From contig DASXTB010000476.1 of NCBI GenBank assembly GCA_036505615.1, forward strand, positions 1-7,013: 7,013 nucleotides of DNA. Reading direction: 5' to 3'. The notes beneath the pieces were generated by a model, which was not told where the DNA came from, made no database searches, and was given only the letters and a program-made list of their open reading frames with translations. Shown here piece after piece: positions 5,689 to 7,013 of this stretch (within the stretch, counting starts at the first letter, position 1; the number at the start of each line of letters is the position of its first letter). The position numbers were made by a program, and so were the translations under genes. The DNA is from DASXTB01 sp036505615. Lineage in GTDB: Bacteria > Acidobacteriota > UBA6911 > JACQSX01.

Positions 5689-6909
5689 CTAGTCTGCCGT
5701 GATCTCCCGGCCTTTAGTCTCGGGAAGCAGAATTGCCAGCAGCGCGGACGCCAGGAATGCCAGCGCGACAAGATAAAACGCAAATCCCAGTCCGTGGGTT
5801 TCGGCCAGCGAACCGACCGCAAACGGGGCCACCGCACTGACCGCCCTTCCCACATTGTAGGTTAAACCCTGAGCAGTCGCCCGAATGCTGGTTGGGAATA
5901 ACTCGGCGGTTATGATCCCGAATCCGGTGAAATAGCCGGTTCCAAAAAATGCCACCATAGGACCAAGCCACAACAGGGCCGCAGGGTTTCGGACATTGCC
6001 ATAGATCGGCACCAGAATGGCGGCAATAAAGAGATAACTGATATAGGTCAATTTGCGGCCAAAACGGTCACTGACGAACCCGAAAGTTACGTAACCCAGC
6101 CACATGCCTCCCTGCATCAGGATCACCCAAGTCGAAGTTCCGACAATGTCCAGGCCCGCTCCTCCTTCGTCGCGAGGAAGGCCAAGATAGCGCGGTATCC
6201 AGCTAAACAAGCCCCACCACGCAAACATGGTACCGACGTTGACCGTCGTCGTTACCAGAACTAAGCGGCGCAAACCGGGCTCGAGCAGCCGGAGCAGTTC
6301 ATTCTTCTTGTCGGCCTCAATCCTAGTTCGGCTTTGCTTCCAAACTTCAGGTTCTTTTACCGAACTGCGAATCCAGACAGTAACAAGCGCGGGCGCGATA
6401 CCGGCAAAAAATACCGCGCGCCATCCGTATCGAGGCAAGATCAAAGCGGTGATCGCAGCCGCCAGCGCATATCCGATAGCCCAACTGCTCTGCATGAAAC
6501 CAAGCGCCTTACCCCGGCGCTCAGCCGGCCAGGTTTCTGAAACCAGAGCCGCTCCGGTCGCCCATTCACCGCCCATGCCCAGTCCCAGCAGCACGCGAAA
6601 CACGGCAAGCTGCACAATGCTGCCAGCCAATCCGCACAGGGCGGTGGAAACCGAATAAATAAGAATACTGGCCATCAGAGCCTTCGTTCTTCCCAGGCGG
6701 TCGGCAATCACCCCAAACCCAATTCCCCCAATGGCTGAAGAAACCAGAGTCACAGATCCCAGCAATCCCGCGGTGCGGGTAGACATCGCAAGGTCGCGCA
6801 TCAGATAGGTCAAGACCATCGAGTACAGCATGACGTCCATGCTGTCGAGCATCCATCCGAGCGAAGCCGCCAGCAGTGCGCGCCGCTGATCGACTGTACT
6901 TTTAAACAT
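5689..6909 (-). CDS. MFS transporter, metabolite:H+ symporter type
   Basis: A 406-residue inner-membrane carrier of the major facilitator superfamily with about 12 hydrophobic segments. Motif A appears in both halves: GVIADRLGR (residues 66-74) and GFVSDRFGR (277-285). The first helix carries Asp22 and Asp25 (GWMLDSMDVM), typical of the aromatic-acid/sialate/lactate H+ symporter group. GLGMGGEW (109-116), AERRGKALG, FPTSIRATAQG (338-348) and a C-terminal PETKG (396-400) support this. The substrate is probably an organic acid or sugar acid, not determinable here. I start at the ATG complementary to 6907-6909. An in-frame TTG at 6939 lies inside the heptamer palindrome and would add ten residues with no family resemblance. 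There is no strong Shine-Dalgarno. The gene is convergent with the hydrolase gene. Its first 12 codons lie in the terminal palindrome. Confidence 0.92.
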   Translation of the reverse strand: MFKSTVDQRRALLAASLGWMLDSMDVMLYSMVLTYLMRDLAMSTRTAGLLGSVTLVSSAIGGIGFGVIADRLGRTKALMASILIYSVSTALCGLAGSIVQLAVFRVLLGLGMGGEWATGAALVSETWPAERRGKALGFMQSSWAIGYALAAAITALILPRYGWRAVFFAGIAPALVTVWIRSSVKEPEVWKQSRTRIEADKKNELLRLLEPGLRRLVLVTTTVNVGTMFAWWGLFSWIPRYLGLPRDEGGAGLDIVGTSTWVILMQGGMWLGYVTFGFVSDRFGRKLTYISYLFIAAILVPIYGNVRNPAALLWLGPMVAFFGTGYFTGFGIITAELFPTSIRATAQGLTYNVGRAVSAVAPFAVGSLAETHGLGFAFYLVALAFLASALLAILLPETKGREITAD

Positions 6910-7013
6910 GCGTTTTAATCCGAACGTCGCAGGTCGCAAGTCGACTTGCGACCTGCGACGTTCGGATTAAAACGCATGTTTAAAAGTACAGTCGATCAGC
7001 GGCGCGCACTGCT
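6872..7013. repeat. Perfect 142-bp palindrome at the right edge of the window
   Basis: Every base from 6872 to 6942 is mirrored as its complement in 6943-7013 (position sum 13885), giving two 71-bp arms with no loop. The left arm contains the MFS start and first 12 codons plus its 5' flank. The right arm therefore repeats that start on the plus strand, with ATG at 6976-6978 and the frame running off the edge. The symmetry continues to the last base, so the true arm may be longer. The likeliest explanation is an assembly or library fold-back. A real head-to-head inverted duplication or a hairpin end of a linear replicon are alternatives. Confidence 0.95.
6926..6959. repeat. Heptamer cluster at the centre of the terminal palindrome
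   Basis: GTCGCAG (6926-6932) and GTCGCAA (6933-6939) are followed by GTCGAC, then TTGCGAC (6946-6952) and CTGCGAC (6953-6959). The units belong to the same heptamer family as 5651-5685 and share the 12-mer GACTTGCGACCT with it. On the left arm they are in the opposite orientation to the downstream array, so the MFS gene lies between inverted heptamer arrays. Confidence 0.65.

Noticed and set aside
6910..6939. Upstream TTG start for the MFS gene
   Set aside because: The extra ten residues would be encoded by heptamer repeat and palindrome sequence. The ATG at 6909 gives the length and N-terminus expected for the family.
1..7013. tRNA, rRNA, riboswitch, toxin-antitoxin or phage-defence system
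   Set aside because: No cloverleaf, rRNA signature, known aptamer core or paired small ORFs with suitable spacing were seen. The three intact genes are a receptor, a hydrolase and a transporter.

Overview
The window reads as chromosomal DNA of a Gram-negative bacterium, most likely an acidobacterium. This rests mainly on the first large gene: an Oar-like TonB-dependent receptor of about 1,070 residues with an N-terminal carboxypeptidase-regulatory (Ig-like) domain, a type strongly expanded in Acidobacteriota. Dispersed short palindromic repeats and heptamer arrays in the intergenic DNA fit this, but taxonomy is inference without a search.

Layout. Bases 1-618 hold no intact gene. They carry a decayed IS200/RAYT-type (Y1) transposase at 135-297, with its first ~22 residues and last ~24 residues recognisable and the catalytic centre missing. 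It is flanked by a 57-bp inverted repeat (4-60 and 325-381) and followed by several REP-like hairpins. Bases 619-750 form the leader of the receptor gene, with a good -35/-10 pair and a strong Shine-Dalgarno. Then come the TonB-dependent receptor (751-3954, +), a 222-bp intergenic block of nested inverted repeats (about 3965-4150), a secreted SGNH/GDSL hydrolase (4177-5484, +), an 89-nt long hairpin that can serve as a two-way terminator (5495-5583), a heptamer array (5651-5685), and a convergent MFS transporter of the metabolite:H+ symporter type (5689-6909, -). The window ends in a perfect 142-bp palindrome (6872-7013) whose centre is another heptamer cluster and whose arms include the first 12 codons of the MFS gene.

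How the genes may fit together. The receptor would move a ligand across the outer membrane, the hydrolase would act in the periplasm or outside the cell, and the MFS carrier would import a small, probably carboxylate-like, solute across the inner membrane. This would make a plausible uptake route, but the sequence does not show that the three are co-regulated: structured intergenic DNA separates the first two, and the third is convergent.

I see no convincing undescribed multi-gene system. The most unusual content is non-coding: the repeat-flanked RAYT remnant, the nested palindromes, the heptamer arrays at both ends of the MFS gene, and the terminal palindrome, which is more likely an assembly fold-back than a real inverted duplication, though the sequence alone cannot decide.
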